A stretch of DNA of 22,862 nucleotides from Candidatus Yonathbacteria bacterium (GTDB taxonomy: Bacteria; Patescibacteriota; Minisyncoccia; Phycocordibacterales; UBA1550): NCBI GenBank assembly GCA_016201355.1, contig JACQCY010000055.1:1-22862 (forward strand), given 5' to 3'. Under the pieces are notes generated by a model. The model had not been told where the DNA came from, did no database searches, and saw nothing but the letters and a program-made list of their open reading frames with translations. This document shows, in pieces, positions 12,835 through 20,624 of the stretch. Position 1 is the first letter of the stretch. Every line of letters begins with the position of its first letter. Both the position numbers and the translations under genes were made by a program.

Positions 12835-13443
12835 ATGTCATTCATTCCACACTTTGATTTACCGCAAATAATCCAGGCCTTTGGGTACATTGGATTGTTT
12901 GGAATTATTTTTGCCGAGACGGGTCTTTTTTTGGGTTTTTTTCTCCCCGGGGACAGCTTGCTTTTTACTGCGGGGCTCCTTTCTTCGCAGGGACTATTTA
13001 GTATTTGGGTATTAGCTCCCCTCGTTATTGCTCCCGCAATCCTTGGAGATAGTTTTGGGTATTGGTTTGGCGCAAAGGTTGGCCCCAAAATCTTTAACCA
13101 AGAAGACTCGCTCCTCTTTCACAAGCGACATATTGAACGGACGCGAGAATTTTATGCGAAGTATGGAGCAAAGGCGGTATTTCTTGCGCGGTTTATTCCT
13201 ATCGTGCGCACCTTTATTCCCATTCTCGCGGGGGTGGGAGGGATGCCCTATAAAATATTTGTGAAATATAATATCATTGGTGGTTTTGTATGGGGAGGAG
13301 GGATGACCATTCTTGGGTATTCACTCGGTAAATCAGTTCCGGGAATCGATAAATATTTAACCATCATTATTATCGGTATTATCATTGTCTCATTTTTACC
13401 TATTGCGTTTGAGTTTGCGAAAGATAAAATTTCAAAGAAATAG
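12835..13443 (+). CDS. DedA family (VTT domain) membrane protein
   Basis: The 202-aa protein is an integral membrane protein of the DedA/SNARE-associated family, whose members include flippases for undecaprenyl phosphate or phospholipids. The family signatures are present: FAETGLFLGFFLPGD near residues 24-38 and FLARFIPIVRTFIPILAG near 114-131, which contains the re-entrant Arg and Pro residues. Membrane segments are expected near 15-35, 48-75, 133-160 and 176-196. The start is 5 nt beyond AT-rich repeat C with no Shine-Dalgarno site. It is separate from the pil operon, which has its own -10. Confidence 0.9.
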   Translation: MSFIPHFDLPQIIQAFGYIGLFGIIFAETGLFLGFFLPGDSLLFTAGLLSSQGLFSIWVLAPLVIAPAILGDSFGYWFGAKVGPKIFNQEDSLLFHKRHIERTREFYAKYGAKAVFLARFIPIVRTFIPILAGVGGMPYKIFVKYNIIGGFVWGGGMTILGYSLGKSVPGIDKYLTIIIIGIIIVSFLPIAFEFAKDKISKK

Positions 13444-13466
13444 TACCCTTACTTTTAATAGTGCGG

Positions 13467-13472
13467 TATAAT
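13467..13472 (+). promoter_or_regulatory. -10 of the pil operon, leaderless layout
   Basis: A perfect TATAAT ends 8 nt before the pilM ATG at 13481, so the transcript should begin at or within 1-2 nt of the start codon. The -35 region is weak (TACCCT at 13444-13449 with a 17-bp spacer). Confidence 0.6.
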
Positions 13473-13480
13473 TAAAACAA

Positions 13481-14563
13481 ATGGTTCGCAGTAAATTCTT
13501 TCAATTCTTTCCGCCACCGCAGTTCTTGCAGATGAAGGCAGTAGGGCTCGACATCTCCGATGTTTCTTTGCGTTTTGTCGAGCTTATTGAGACGAAACAG
13601 GGAATGGAGATCGGGCGTTTTGGGGAGCGCGCTATTCCACGCGGGGTCATTGAGGGAGGAGAAGTAAAAAAGCCTTCCGATTTGCGCGCTATTTTGAGCG
13701 AGGTAAAAAAAGAATACAACCTTGAATTTGTCGCGGTCTCCCTCCCTGAAGAAAAAGCGTATCTCTTTGATCTCCGCTTGCCTCAAACGGGAAAGAGTAA
13801 TATCCGCGGAGCGATAGAGCTTGCGCTGGAGGAGCGCGTTCCACTCAAAGCGTCCGAAGCCCTTTTTGATTATCAAATAGAAAAAGAAAGCGATACGACA
13901 ATGTATGTAAATGTTTCCGTTGTTCCGCGCGCGCTTATTGACGGGTATCTTGAGGCATTTTCAATGTCGGGTATTATTCCTGTTGCTTTTGAGATTGAGG
14001 CTCAGTCGGTGACCCGCGCCATTATACCCGACGAAGACAATCGGGCTTCTATGATTGTGGATTTTGGCAGAACGCGTACGGGGATTACGATTGTCGAGGG
14101 AGGCATGGTTGAATTTACTTCTACGGTGCCTGTGGGAGGAGGAGCTCTCACGGAAGCGATTATGAAAAAGATGAATATCTCGTACGATGAAGCGGAAAAA
14201 ATAAAACACGAGAAGGGGATTACCAGCAAAGAGGGGAATGAAGATCTTTCGCTCGCCCTTGTTTCGGCAATCTCCGTGCTTCGCGATGAGATTGCGAAAC
14301 TTTACGCATATTGGCAAAAACGCGACGATACCCATGATGCAAAACATATGGGCATCAATAAAATCTATTTATGCGGAGGAGATTCAAATCTCGCGGGGTT
14401 CGTGGAATATCTCACGACGGGACTCGATATTTCCGTGGATGTGGGACTCGCCAATATTTTTGTGAATATGAATTCTCTCAATAATTATGTCCCGACAATA
14501 AGCTTCAGTGATTCGCTCTCCTATGCGACGGCAATAGGGCTTGCGCTCCGCTGTCAACAGTAA
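13481..14563 (+). CDS. pilM: Type IV pilus assembly ATPase-like protein PilM
   Basis: PilM is an actin/FtsA-like cytoplasmic protein that binds the N-terminus of PilN and links the pilus platform to the cytoplasm. The 360-aa protein has the phosphate-1 motif VGLDISDVSLRFVEL (from residue 21), phosphate-2 IVDFGRTRTGITIV (from 192) and the adenosine motif CGGDSNLAGF (from 298). The N-terminal FFQFFPPPQFLQM before the first motif fits PilM proteins of this bacterial group and supports ATG 13481 over 13532. It heads a four-gene operon; pilN starts 3 bp after its stop. Confidence 0.92.
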   Translation: MVRSKFFQFFPPPQFLQMKAVGLDISDVSLRFVELIETKQGMEIGRFGERAIPRGVIEGGEVKKPSDLRAILSEVKKEYNLEFVAVSLPEEKAYLFDLRLPQTGKSNIRGAIELALEERVPLKASEALFDYQIEKESDTTMYVNVSVVPRALIDGYLEAFSMSGIIPVAFEIEAQSVTRAIIPDEDNRASMIVDFGRTRTGITIVEGGMVEFTSTVPVGGGALTEAIMKKMNISYDEAEKIKHEKGITSKEGNEDLSLALVSAISVLRDEIAKLYAYWQKRDDTHDAKHMGINKIYLCGGDSNLAGFVEYLTTGLDISVDVGLANIFVNMNSLNNYVPTISFSDSLSYATAIGLALRCQQ

Positions 14564-14566
14564 CAT

Positions 14567-15124
14567 ATGATCAACCTCCTTCCCTTAGAAGAAAAGAAAA
14601 AAATACGCGCGGAATATCGTCTCCGTCTCTCTGCTCTGGTGATGCTCGCTACCGCCCTCTCCCTTCTCGCAAGTCTGATTTTACTTTCTCCGGTATATTT
14701 GCTTACGCTTTCAAAATACCAATTTGCGTCAGAGAAATTCGTCAGACTTGAATCCGAACAAGGGAAAACGGAACAAGAAAAAGAGTTAAACGCTCAAATC
14801 AATGAAGTTAATAAAAAAACAGCCCTTTTCCTCAAGGAAGATCGCAGGCAGGCGGTCTTTTCAGAGATCGTGACGAAGATTATTGAGACAAAAGGAAGCA
14901 CCATAAGAATTCAAAATATATTCTATGAGACAAGTCCCGGACGAGAGCGCTTTGTCATTTCGGGGAGGGCGGATGACAGAGACCTTCTCGCGCTCTTTGT
15001 CGAAAATCTCAAGAAAGATCCTTTTTTCACCACGGTTGATATCCCCATCTCGAGTTATATCAAAAGTACGGATATCGATTTTTCGGTGATCTTAGAGAAA
15101 AAATATCTTCCTGTAAAAAAATGA
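14567..15124 (+). CDS. pilN: Type IV pilus inner-membrane platform protein PilN
   Basis: The 185-aa protein begins with MINLLP, the conserved cytoplasmic tail that docks into PilM. It continues with one membrane segment at about 22-48, a coiled-coil-like charged stretch at about 50-95 and a ferredoxin-like domain at the C-terminus (IRIQNIFYET.. and FVISGRADDRDLLALFVENL). This layout is that of PilN. It ends in TGA overlapping the pilO ATG (ATGA, 15121-15124), so the two are translationally coupled. Confidence 0.88.
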   Translation: MINLLPLEEKKKIRAEYRLRLSALVMLATALSLLASLILLSPVYLLTLSKYQFASEKFVRLESEQGKTEQEKELNAQINEVNKKTALFLKEDRRQAVFSEIVTKIIETKGSTIRIQNIFYETSPGRERFVISGRADDRDLLALFVENLKKDPFFTTVDIPISSYIKSTDIDFSVILEKKYLPVKK

Positions 15125-15696
15125 AATCTTTAAATAAAACAACAATTTTTCTCGGCATTTCTCTCGCCCTCGCCCTTATGGTCGGGGGAGTGTATGCGTT
15201 TTTCTTTGTGGCGATAAAGAATAAAAATAGATCGATTGTAGAATTTTTGTCAAGAAATGAAGAGCTTGCGGGGAGAGAGTCTCGTCTCCGTTTCTCAAAA
15301 AGTTCGTTAAAAATAGAACAATCAAATATCGACAAGCTCTCCTCTTATTTTGTAAAGGAAAGCGATATCGTGTCTTTTGCCAAAAAGATAGAAGCGCTCT
15401 CGGCGGAATCGGGAACCACACTCTCTCTTGAGCTCCTTGAGCCGGGAGTTGTCGAGGGGAGTATTCCCGTTCTTAATTTTCGCGTGAAGGCAAAAGGGGG
15501 GTTCTCCGAGGTGATGAAACTTATGGCGCTTCTCGAAAATTATCCGGTAAATTTTGAATGGAAATCGGTTAATCTTATTCGTGATGACAGTAGCGCGGTC
15601 CCAACGGTTGCGCAAAATCTAAAGACACCTCGATCCGTCGCTCCCCAATGGATAATCACGGTATCGTTGTCCGCCTTTAATTTTTTGAAAGAATAA
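15121..15696 (+). CDS. pilO: Type IV pilus inner-membrane platform protein PilO-like
   Basis: The 191-aa protein has a short cytoplasmic tail, one membrane segment at about 9-31, a helical charged region and a C-terminal alpha/beta domain with FRVKAKGGFSEVMKLMALLENYP, the typical PilO ferredoxin-like segment. It pairs with PilN in the inner-membrane ring. It overlaps pilN by 4 nt and is followed 1 bp later by the last operon gene. The identification rests partly on gene order. Confidence 0.85.
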   Translation: MKSLNKTTIFLGISLALALMVGGVYAFFFVAIKNKNRSIVEFLSRNEELAGRESRLRFSKSSLKIEQSNIDKLSSYFVKESDIVSFAKKIEALSAESGTTLSLELLEPGVVEGSIPVLNFRVKAKGGFSEVMKLMALLENYPVNFEWKSVNLIRDDSSAVPTVAQNLKTPRSVAPQWIITVSLSAFNFLKE

Positions 15697-15697
15697 T

Positions 15698-16048
15698 ATG
15701 CTTAAAAAAGACTTAAACAAGAAAACAAAGAATCTTTTTTCTCTGAAAGGAATTATTTCTCTGTGGAGGGATGCGGACCCTTCAAAAATAGAGATTGCTC
15801 CGTATCGAGACTGGCGCATTATGGGAATTGTTTTCTTTGTAATACTCCTTGCTTCGTTTGGATTCAATATGTACCTATTGTTTGAGGTCAATCGCGATAA
15901 TTTTTTTGTCGTTCCCGAGGTCAAAAGTCAGGGTATGTCATTTGATCGCGAAGGCCTCAATCGCGTGCTTGATTTGATTGCGACCAGAGAAGCGACCTTT
16001 GAAAAGTTAAAGACAGAAACAGTAAAAGTAAATGATCCTTCTTTATAG
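15698..16048 (+). CDS. Small single-pass membrane protein ending the pil operon
   Basis: The 116-aa protein has a basic N-terminal tail (MLKKDLNKKTKNLF) with a short amphipathic stretch, one membrane segment at about 41-62 (IMGIVFFVILLASFGFNMYL) and a C-terminal region of about 50 residues outside. It sits where pilP would be, but has no lipobox cysteine and no PilP beta domain. I infer a pilus-associated role only from tight linkage to pilO. It ends 75 bp before tRNA-Arg with no terminator between. Confidence 0.75.
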   Translation: MLKKDLNKKTKNLFSLKGIISLWRDADPSKIEIAPYRDWRIMGIVFFVILLASFGFNMYLLFEVNRDNFFVVPEVKSQGMSFDREGLNRVLDLIATREATFEKLKTETVKVNDPSL

Positions 16049-16079
16049 AGTAGCGTCTTTACATTAAAAAGATTCATCG

Positions 16080-16108
16080 TTGCAGAAACAATCGTTTCAT
16101 TGTAAGTT
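16080..16108 (+). promoter_or_regulatory. Possible promoter of tRNA-Arg
   Basis: TTGCAG (16080-16085), a 17-bp spacer and TAAGTT (16103-16108). The -10 is poor; readthrough from the pil operon is the alternative. Confidence 0.25.
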
Positions 16109-16122
16109 GTGGGGGACAGATT

Positions 16123-16197
16123 GCCCTCGTAGTTAAATGGATATAACTGCGGACTTCTAAGCCGTTATTGTAGGTTCGATTCCTACCGAGGGCACCA
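16123..16197 (+). tRNA. tRNA-Arg (anticodon TCT), CCA encoded
   Basis: The acceptor stem GCCCTCG/CGAGGGC, D-arm GTTA/TAAC, anticodon loop CTTCTAA (TCT) and T-arm GTAGGTTCGATTCCTAC are all present. The pair closing the anticodon loop is an A-G mismatch. It is the only tRNA here with an encoded 3' CCA (16195-16197). That CCA and the acceptor 3' strand also form part of the terminator stem that follows. Confidence 0.93.
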
Positions 16198-16239
16198 ATG
16201 AAAAACTCCCACAGAAGTGGGAGTTTTTCATTGGTGCCC
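16190..16239. terminator. 23-bp perfect hairpin spanning the tRNA-Arg 3' end
   Basis: Bases 16190-16212 and 16217-16239 are perfectly complementary over 23 bp with an AGAA loop. The inner part (12 bp ending in GTGGGAGTTTTT) is a standard terminator stem with a T5 run. The outer 8 bp duplicate the tRNA 3' sequence GGGCACCA in inverted form, so the full stem competes with the tRNA acceptor stem. Confidence 0.8.
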
Positions 16240-16380
16240 GAGAGCAAGTGAACTGCTTCATTTGCGCGTAGGAATCGAGACGAGCGGTGGCATAAATAAA
16301 AAAAGTGACCGAGACGAGCCGAGGAATCGAACGCCGGGATGTGAAATTTTCAGTAGAAAATTTTTTGTCAAGGGCTATGT
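16240..16380. other. Non-coding spacer with inverted tRNA-Arg-like fragments
   Basis: On the minus strand, CTCGATTCCTAC (complement of about 16271-16282) and GTTCGATTCCTCGG (complement of about 16318-16331) resemble the tRNA-Arg T-arm. The word CGAGACGAGC occurs twice (near 16277 and 16311). No gene is seen in this stretch, which lies just before the groES promoter. Confidence 0.4.
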
Positions 16381-16409
16381 TTGCGACCATCCTCGCTCTG
16401 CGATATAAT
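16381..16409 (+). promoter_or_regulatory. Promoter of groESL, near-identical to the ftsE promoter
   Basis: TTGCGA (16381-16386), a 17-bp spacer and a perfect TATAAT (16404-16409). Around it, 33 of 36 bases match the ftsE promoter. The leader is about 50 nt, and no CIRCE element (TTAGCACTC-N9-GAGTGCTAA) is present, so HrcA control is not indicated. Confidence 0.75.
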
Positions 16410-16467
16410 GCACACACAGGTGCTGGCAAGGCACTACTTTTTATTAGGCTAAATTATTAAATATCCT

Positions 16468-16770
16468 ATGAGTACAAAACGAAAAATCATACCTCTCGGC
16501 GATCGTGTACTCGTGCGCGCTCTTGAGGCGGTAACAAAAACAAAAAGCGGTATTATTATTCCCGACACGGTAAGTAAAGAGCGTCCTGAGCAGGGGGTGG
16601 TGGTTGAGGTTGGGTCTGGTCGTACGACCGATACGGGCGCTATCATTGCCCCCCATGTAAAAATCGGTGATGAAATACTTTTCTCAAAATATGGTCCCGA
16701 TGAAATAAAAATTGACGACGAAGAATACTTCATTTTAAGTGAGACAAATATATTAGCAATAATTAGATAG
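16468..16770 (+). CDS. groES: Co-chaperonin GroES
   Basis: GroES caps the GroEL ring during ATP-driven protein folding. The 100-aa protein starts with KIIPLGDRVLVRALEA, has the mobile loop around residues 20-35 with the hydrophobic GIIIPDT tripeptide region that docks on GroEL, and the C-terminal YFILSETNILAII. Length and motifs are normal. It is followed by an AT-rich spacer and groEL in the usual order. Confidence 0.97.
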   Translation: MSTKRKIIPLGDRVLVRALEAVTKTKSGIIIPDTVSKERPEQGVVVEVGSGRTTDTGAIIAPHVKIGDEILFSKYGPDEIKIDDEEYFILSETNILAIIR

Positions 16771-16838
16771 TCAATAATTAATATCAAAATAGTAGAATAT
16801 TCATTATTTAATTATTAACTATTTATTATTTAACTATC
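16766..16838. repeat. AT-rich palindromic spacer, copy D (groES-groEL)
   Basis: The spacer starts inside the groES stop codon with GATAGTCAATAATTA and ends with TATTATTTAACTATC, an imperfect inverted copy. The interior is almost entirely A/T. It differs in words from copies A-C but has the same place and form: a palindrome lying against a TAG stop. Confidence 0.5.
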
Positions 16839-16844
16839 AAAAAA

Positions 16845-18491
16845 ATGGCAAAACAAATATTATTTAATGCAGAAGCGCGTATGGCGCTCAAAAAAGGTAT
16901 TGATACAGTTGCGGACGCGGTAAAAACAACGATCGGTCCGCGCGGGAGGAATGTCGTCCTTGACCGCGGGTATGGTACACCGACGATTACCAATGACGGT
17001 GTTTCTATTGCAAAAGATATTACCATTTCCAATAAATTTGAAAATATCGGCGCGGAGATTATTAAAGAGGTTGCGACAAAAACCAATGAGGTTGCGGGGG
17101 ATGGCACCACGACGGCAGTTGTGTTGATGCAGGCAATCGTGGCAGAAGGGGTCAAACAAACAGCAATGGGTGTCAATGCAATGGGTATCAAGCTCGGCAT
17201 TGAGGCGGCAAAAACAGATATTGTGACGGCGCTTAAAACGCTCGCAAAACCCATCAAAAGCAAAGAAGAGATTATGCAAGTGGCAACCGTGTCCGCTGAG
17301 TCCAAAGAGATTGGCAAAATTATTGCCAATACTATTGATAAGGTGGGGAAGGACGGTGTGGTAACCGTGGAGGAATCTCAGTCATTTGGCGTAGAGTGCG
17401 AGATTGTTGAAGGTTTTGAATTTGACCGCGGGTACATTTCGCCCTATATGATTACTAATCATGATCGACAAGAGGCCGAGTATCGTGATGTGCCCATTCT
17501 CATTACCGACAAAAAACTCTCAACGGTAAAAGACATTCTTCCACTCCTTGAAAAACTCGCGCAGAGTGGCAAAAAAGATCTCGTTATTATCGCCGACGAT
17601 GTGGATGGCGAAGCGCTCGCGACTTTTGTGGTCAATAAACTTCGCGGAGGGTTCAATGTTCTTGCCATCAAAGCTCCCGGGTACGGCGACCGCAAGAAAG
17701 AAATTCTTGAGGATATTGCGACAGCGACGGGTGGTACGGTAATTTCAGATGATCTTGGTATGAAGCTTGAAAGTGTGGAAATAGCATCCCTTGGCAAAGT
17801 TGCAAAGATGATTGCAACTAAAGATAAATCTATTATTGCGGGAGGGAAAGGGAAAAAGGCGGATATTGAAGCGCGTGTTGCTATGCTCAAAGCGCAAGCG
17901 GGAGAATCTAAATCAAAATATGATATTGAAAAAATAGAAGAACGCATTGCAAAATTGAGCGGTGGTGTTGCGGTGATAAAAGTTGGCGCGGCGACCGAGA
18001 CGGAGATGAAATATCTTAAATTAAAAATAGAGGACGCGGTGAATGCGACCAAAGCGGCGATAGAGGAAGGAGTTGTCCCGGGAGGAGGAACCGCGCTCAT
18101 TAAAGCGGCGCATATAGTAGGAAGTAAAGTGCATAAAAACACAGGAAACTTTGATGCAGAGTTCAAAGTTGGTTATCAGATTTTACTTAAAGCACTCGAA
18201 GCGCCTCTTCGCCAGATTGCTATCAATGCGGGCAAAGACGACGGCGCGGTGATTGTGGAAAAAGTGAAGACTGCAAAAGGGAATACGGGGTATGATGCCA
18301 TTCTAGATCAAATCGTTCCCGATATGATTACTGCGGGAATCATTGACCCCGTGAAAGTAACGCGAAGTTGTATAGAAAATTCTGCAAGCGCCGCCGCGGT
18401 ATTTTTGACCACTGAAGTCGCTATTGCAGATGAGCCGGAGAAAGATAAACCTGCGATGCCCAATATGGGAGGGATGGGCGGGGATTACTAG
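16845..18491 (+). CDS. groEL: Chaperonin GroEL
   Basis: GroEL is the ring chaperonin that folds proteins with GroES. The 548-aa protein has the ATP-site signatures TTIGPRGRNVVLDRGYG (near 29-45) and GDGTTTAVVL (near 86-95, containing the catalytic Asp), the apical domain with GFEFDRGYISPYMI, and the C-terminal Gly-Met tail NMGGMGGDY. It is full length with no oddities. The groESL transcript probably ends at the 20-bp hairpin at 18528. Confidence 0.98.
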   Translation: MAKQILFNAEARMALKKGIDTVADAVKTTIGPRGRNVVLDRGYGTPTITNDGVSIAKDITISNKFENIGAEIIKEVATKTNEVAGDGTTTAVVLMQAIVAEGVKQTAMGVNAMGIKLGIEAAKTDIVTALKTLAKPIKSKEEIMQVATVSAESKEIGKIIANTIDKVGKDGVVTVEESQSFGVECEIVEGFEFDRGYISPYMITNHDRQEAEYRDVPILITDKKLSTVKDILPLLEKLAQSGKKDLVIIADDVDGEALATFVVNKLRGGFNVLAIKAPGYGDRKKEILEDIATATGGTVISDDLGMKLESVEIASLGKVAKMIATKDKSIIAGGKGKKADIEARVAMLKAQAGESKSKYDIEKIEERIAKLSGGVAVIKVGAATETEMKYLKLKIEDAVNATKAAIEEGVVPGGGTALIKAAHIVGSKVHKNTGNFDAEFKVGYQILLKALEAPLRQIAINAGKDDGAVIVEKVKTAKGNTGYDAILDQIVPDMITAGIIDPVKVTRSCIENSASAAAVFLTTEVAIADEPEKDKPAMPNMGGMGGDY

Positions 18492-18527
18492 ACCCAGTCA
18501 ATAGTCAATAGTTAGTAGTCAATAGGG

Positions 18528-18570
18528 GAATACAACAGGCGCGGGGCTTTGCCCCGCGCCTGTTGTATTC
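18528..18570. terminator. Perfect 20-bp hairpin after groEL
   Basis: Arms 18528-18547 and 18551-18570 pair perfectly over 20 bp, with a TTT loop and the core GGGGC-TTT-GCCCC. No T-run follows on the plus strand. Its core matches the hairpins after the M3 peptidase gene. The right arm contains TTGTAT, a possible -35 of lemA. Upstream, the word AGTCAATAG is repeated about three times between 18497 and 18525. Confidence 0.7.
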
Positions 18571-18590
18571 CTTGGTAAATACGCTATACT
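18563..18590 (+). promoter_or_regulatory. Putative promoter of lemA
   Basis: TTGTAT (18563-18568) and TATACT (18585-18590) are separated by 16 bp. The leader to the ATG at 18625 is about 28 nt and has no Shine-Dalgarno site. Confidence 0.4.
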
Positions 18591-18624
18591 CTATGTACAT
18601 TTATTAATAACAAATTTAATTTTT

Positions 18625-19182
18625 ATGAGTATCACATACATTATTTTGGGTATCATCGCTCTCGGCATTTTGTGGGTAATTTTTGCGTACAATGGTTTTG
18701 TAAAACTTGTTAATCGCACCAAGGAAGCGTGGGCGGATATTGATGTTCAGCTCAAGCGTCGCTATGACCTTATCCCCAATCTTGTCGCAACTGTCAAAGG
18801 GTATGCGACGCACGAAAGTTCGGTATTTGAAAAGGTGACTGAGGCGCGCGCAAAAGCGATGGGGGCAGGCACGCTCGCCGAAAAAGGTGTCGCGGAAAAT
18901 AATCTTGCGGGCGCGCTCAAGAGTGTGTTCGCTATTTCCGAGGCATACCCCGAGCTTAAAGCAAATCAAAATTTCCTCGCTCTTCAAGCAGAACTTTCTG
19001 ACACTGAAAACAAAATTCAAGCATCTCGCAGATTCTACAATGGCAATGTCCGCGACCTCAACACTGCCATTGAAGTATTCCCCGGCAACATCATTGCAAA
19101 ACTCTTTAATTTCGCAAAACAAGAATTCTTCCAGCTTGATGAAAATGCGGTGGCAAAAGAACCGGTAAAGGTGAGTTTTTGA
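18625..19182 (+). CDS. lemA: LemA family protein
   Basis: LemA proteins are membrane-anchored helical proteins of uncertain function, often next to htpX. The 185-aa protein has an N-terminal membrane anchor at about 4-23 and then the family hallmark residues NRTKEAWADIDVQLKRRYDL and IPNLVATVKGYATHE, followed by EARAKAM and the C-terminal RRFYNGNVRDLNTAIEVFP. All family segments are present. It ends in TGA. A HicB/HicA pair separates it from htpX, so the usual lemA-htpX adjacency is interrupted. Confidence 0.94.
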   Translation: MSITYIILGIIALGILWVIFAYNGFVKLVNRTKEAWADIDVQLKRRYDLIPNLVATVKGYATHESSVFEKVTEARAKAMGAGTLAEKGVAENNLAGALKSVFAISEAYPELKANQNFLALQAELSDTENKIQASRRFYNGNVRDLNTAIEVFPGNIIAKLFNFAKQEFFQLDENAVAKEPVKVSF

Positions 19183-19237
19183 TTGGTTCGCATACTAATG
19201 GCTTGCAGGCAACTCCTAAAAGCGTTAGTATTCAAAT

Positions 19238-19468
19238 ATGAAGATACAAAACTTCTCTGTCGTTATAGAGCAAGACAAAAATGGCTTTGTCGCCGAGTGC
19301 TTGGATTTGCAGGGGTGTTATACACAAGGAAAGACTTACGATGAAGTGGTAAAAAATATCAAGGATGCCATTAAGTTGCATATGGCCGACAGGATGGCAA
19401 AAAAGGAAAAATTGATTAAACCAGAAAGAACTTTTAGTTTATCTAATTTTCAGATAGCCATTGCGTAA
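19238..19468 (+). CDS. hicB: HicB family antitoxin (short form)
   Basis: The 76-aa protein has the HicB fold that neutralises HicA: a start KIQNFSVVIEQDKNGFVAEC, then LDLQGCYTQGKTYDEVVKNI and the helix KDAIKLHMADRM. Longer HicB proteins add a C-terminal DNA-binding domain (HTH or ribbon-helix-helix); this one ends soon after the core, so autoregulation through its own DNA binding is doubtful. It precedes hicA by 3 bp. A 7-bp inverted repeat ATACTAA/TTAGTAT (19192-19198 and 19225-19231) lies just upstream and could be an operator. Confidence 0.88.
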   Translation: MKIQNFSVVIEQDKNGFVAECLDLQGCYTQGKTYDEVVKNIKDAIKLHMADRMAKKEKLIKPERTFSLSNFQIAIA

Positions 19469-19471
19469 AAT

Positions 19472-19672
19472 ATGTCTCCGAAACCTTTTCGTTTTACTGC
19501 CAAGCAAATAATTAGATTGATAGAAGAACGCGGGTTTTCACTCTCTCGTCAAAACGGAAGCCATATTATTTTTCATAATGATAAAGGCGTGCAGATTACA
19601 GTACCAAAACATACCTCTAATATTCTCCACCCAAAGATCGTGAAGAATATTTTGCGCGATATTGACGCTTAA
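19472..19672 (+). CDS. hicA: HicA family mRNA interferase toxin
   Basis: The 66-aa protein has the double-stranded-RNA-binding-like HicA fold. The typical segments are IIRLIEERGF, the catalytic-loop GSHIIFHND with H31, and VQITVPKH followed by a C-terminal helix (HPKIVKNILRDI). The active-site His is present, so the toxin is likely functional and its partner hicB is intact. Antitoxin-first order is common for this short type. Confidence 0.9.
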   Translation: MSPKPFRFTAKQIIRLIEERGFSLSRQNGSHIIFHNDKGVQITVPKHTSNILHPKIVKNILRDIDA

Positions 19673-19705
19673 CACCTAAAACCTGCCCCCTAACACCTGT
19701 CCCGA

Positions 19706-20620
19706 ATGACTCTCTACACCAACCAAGACCAAAATACTCGAAAAACATGGCTTTTGATGTCATTGTTTCTTGTGGTAATTATCGGCATCACTTGGGCATT
19801 TAGTTATGTTTACCAAAGTCCGGGAATTTTGTATGTTGGAGTTATTTTCAGTGTGGGTATGAATATCATCAGCTACTGGTATTCGGATAAGATTGTAATC
19901 AAAATGTCGGGGGCGAAACCCGCAACACGCGCTGAATATTTTGATCTTTGGAACACGGTGGAAAATCTTTCTATCACTGCAGGGCTTCCAATGCCGAGCG
20001 TGTATATTATCTCCGATGATTCTCCCAATGCTTTTGCAACGGGTCGCAACAAGGAGCATGCTGTTGTTGCGGTGACGACGGGACTTCTGAAAATCTTGAC
20101 CAAGACCGAGCTTGAGGGTGTCATTGCGCACGAACTTTCGCATATCGGCAATCGCGATATTTTGCTTTCCACGGTGGTTGTCGTGCTCGTGGGTTTTGTG
20201 GTGATTATATCCGATATGTTTTTGCGCACATCTTTATTTAGAGGAGGGAGCCGTGATCGTGAAGATAATGGAGGGGGGTTTATGATTATCCTCGGAATTA
20301 TCTTCGCCATTCTTTCTCCTCTTATTGTAAAACTCATTCAGCTTGCCATCTCACGCAAACGAGAATTTCTCGCTGACGCTTCCGGCGCGCTTCTCACCCG
20401 TTATCCCGAAGGGTTAGCAAATGCTCTTGAAAAAATTTCTGCGTCTCCGGTACCGCTTCAGCATAAAAGCAATGCAATGGCGCATCTCTACATAGCAAAT
20501 CCGGTAAAAAATGGACATTCCCCCTCATTTTTTTCAAAAATATTTAGTACACATCCTCCCGTTGAGGAGCGAGTTAGGGCGCTTCGCGGCATCGGAGATC
20601 AATCAATTTCTCTGTCTTAG
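19706..20620 (+). CDS. htpX: Membrane zinc metalloprotease HtpX
   Basis: HtpX is an M48 zinc protease that degrades damaged membrane proteins. The 304-aa protein has two N-terminal membrane segments (about 14-32 and 39-57), the catalytic HELSH motif at residues 142-146, two further membrane segments (about 155-172 and 192-216) and the third ligand region REFLADASGALLTR. The C-terminal THPPVEERVRAL is the family signature. The start has no clear ribosome binding site and lies 33 bp after hicA. The gene converges with the helicase gene across a 46-bp palindrome. Confidence 0.95.
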   Translation: MTLYTNQDQNTRKTWLLMSLFLVVIIGITWAFSYVYQSPGILYVGVIFSVGMNIISYWYSDKIVIKMSGAKPATRAEYFDLWNTVENLSITAGLPMPSVYIISDDSPNAFATGRNKEHAVVAVTTGLLKILTKTELEGVIAHELSHIGNRDILLSTVVVVLVGFVVIISDMFLRTSLFRGGSRDREDNGGGFMIILGIIFAILSPLIVKLIQLAISRKREFLADASGALLTRYPEGLANALEKISASPVPLQHKSNAMAHLYIANPVKNGHSPSFFSKIFSTHPPVEERVRALRGIGDQSISLS

Positions 20621-20624
20621 GATT

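Noticed and set aside
16300..16345. A tRNA gene on the minus strand around GTTCGATTCC
   Set aside because: Only a T-loop-like word is present. The T-stem does not pair and no acceptor, D or anticodon arm can be formed.
16381..16467. CIRCE operator before groES
   Set aside because: The leader has GTGC..GCAC words (GTGCTGGCAAGGCAC), but not the TTAGCACTC-N9-GAGTGCTAA structure.
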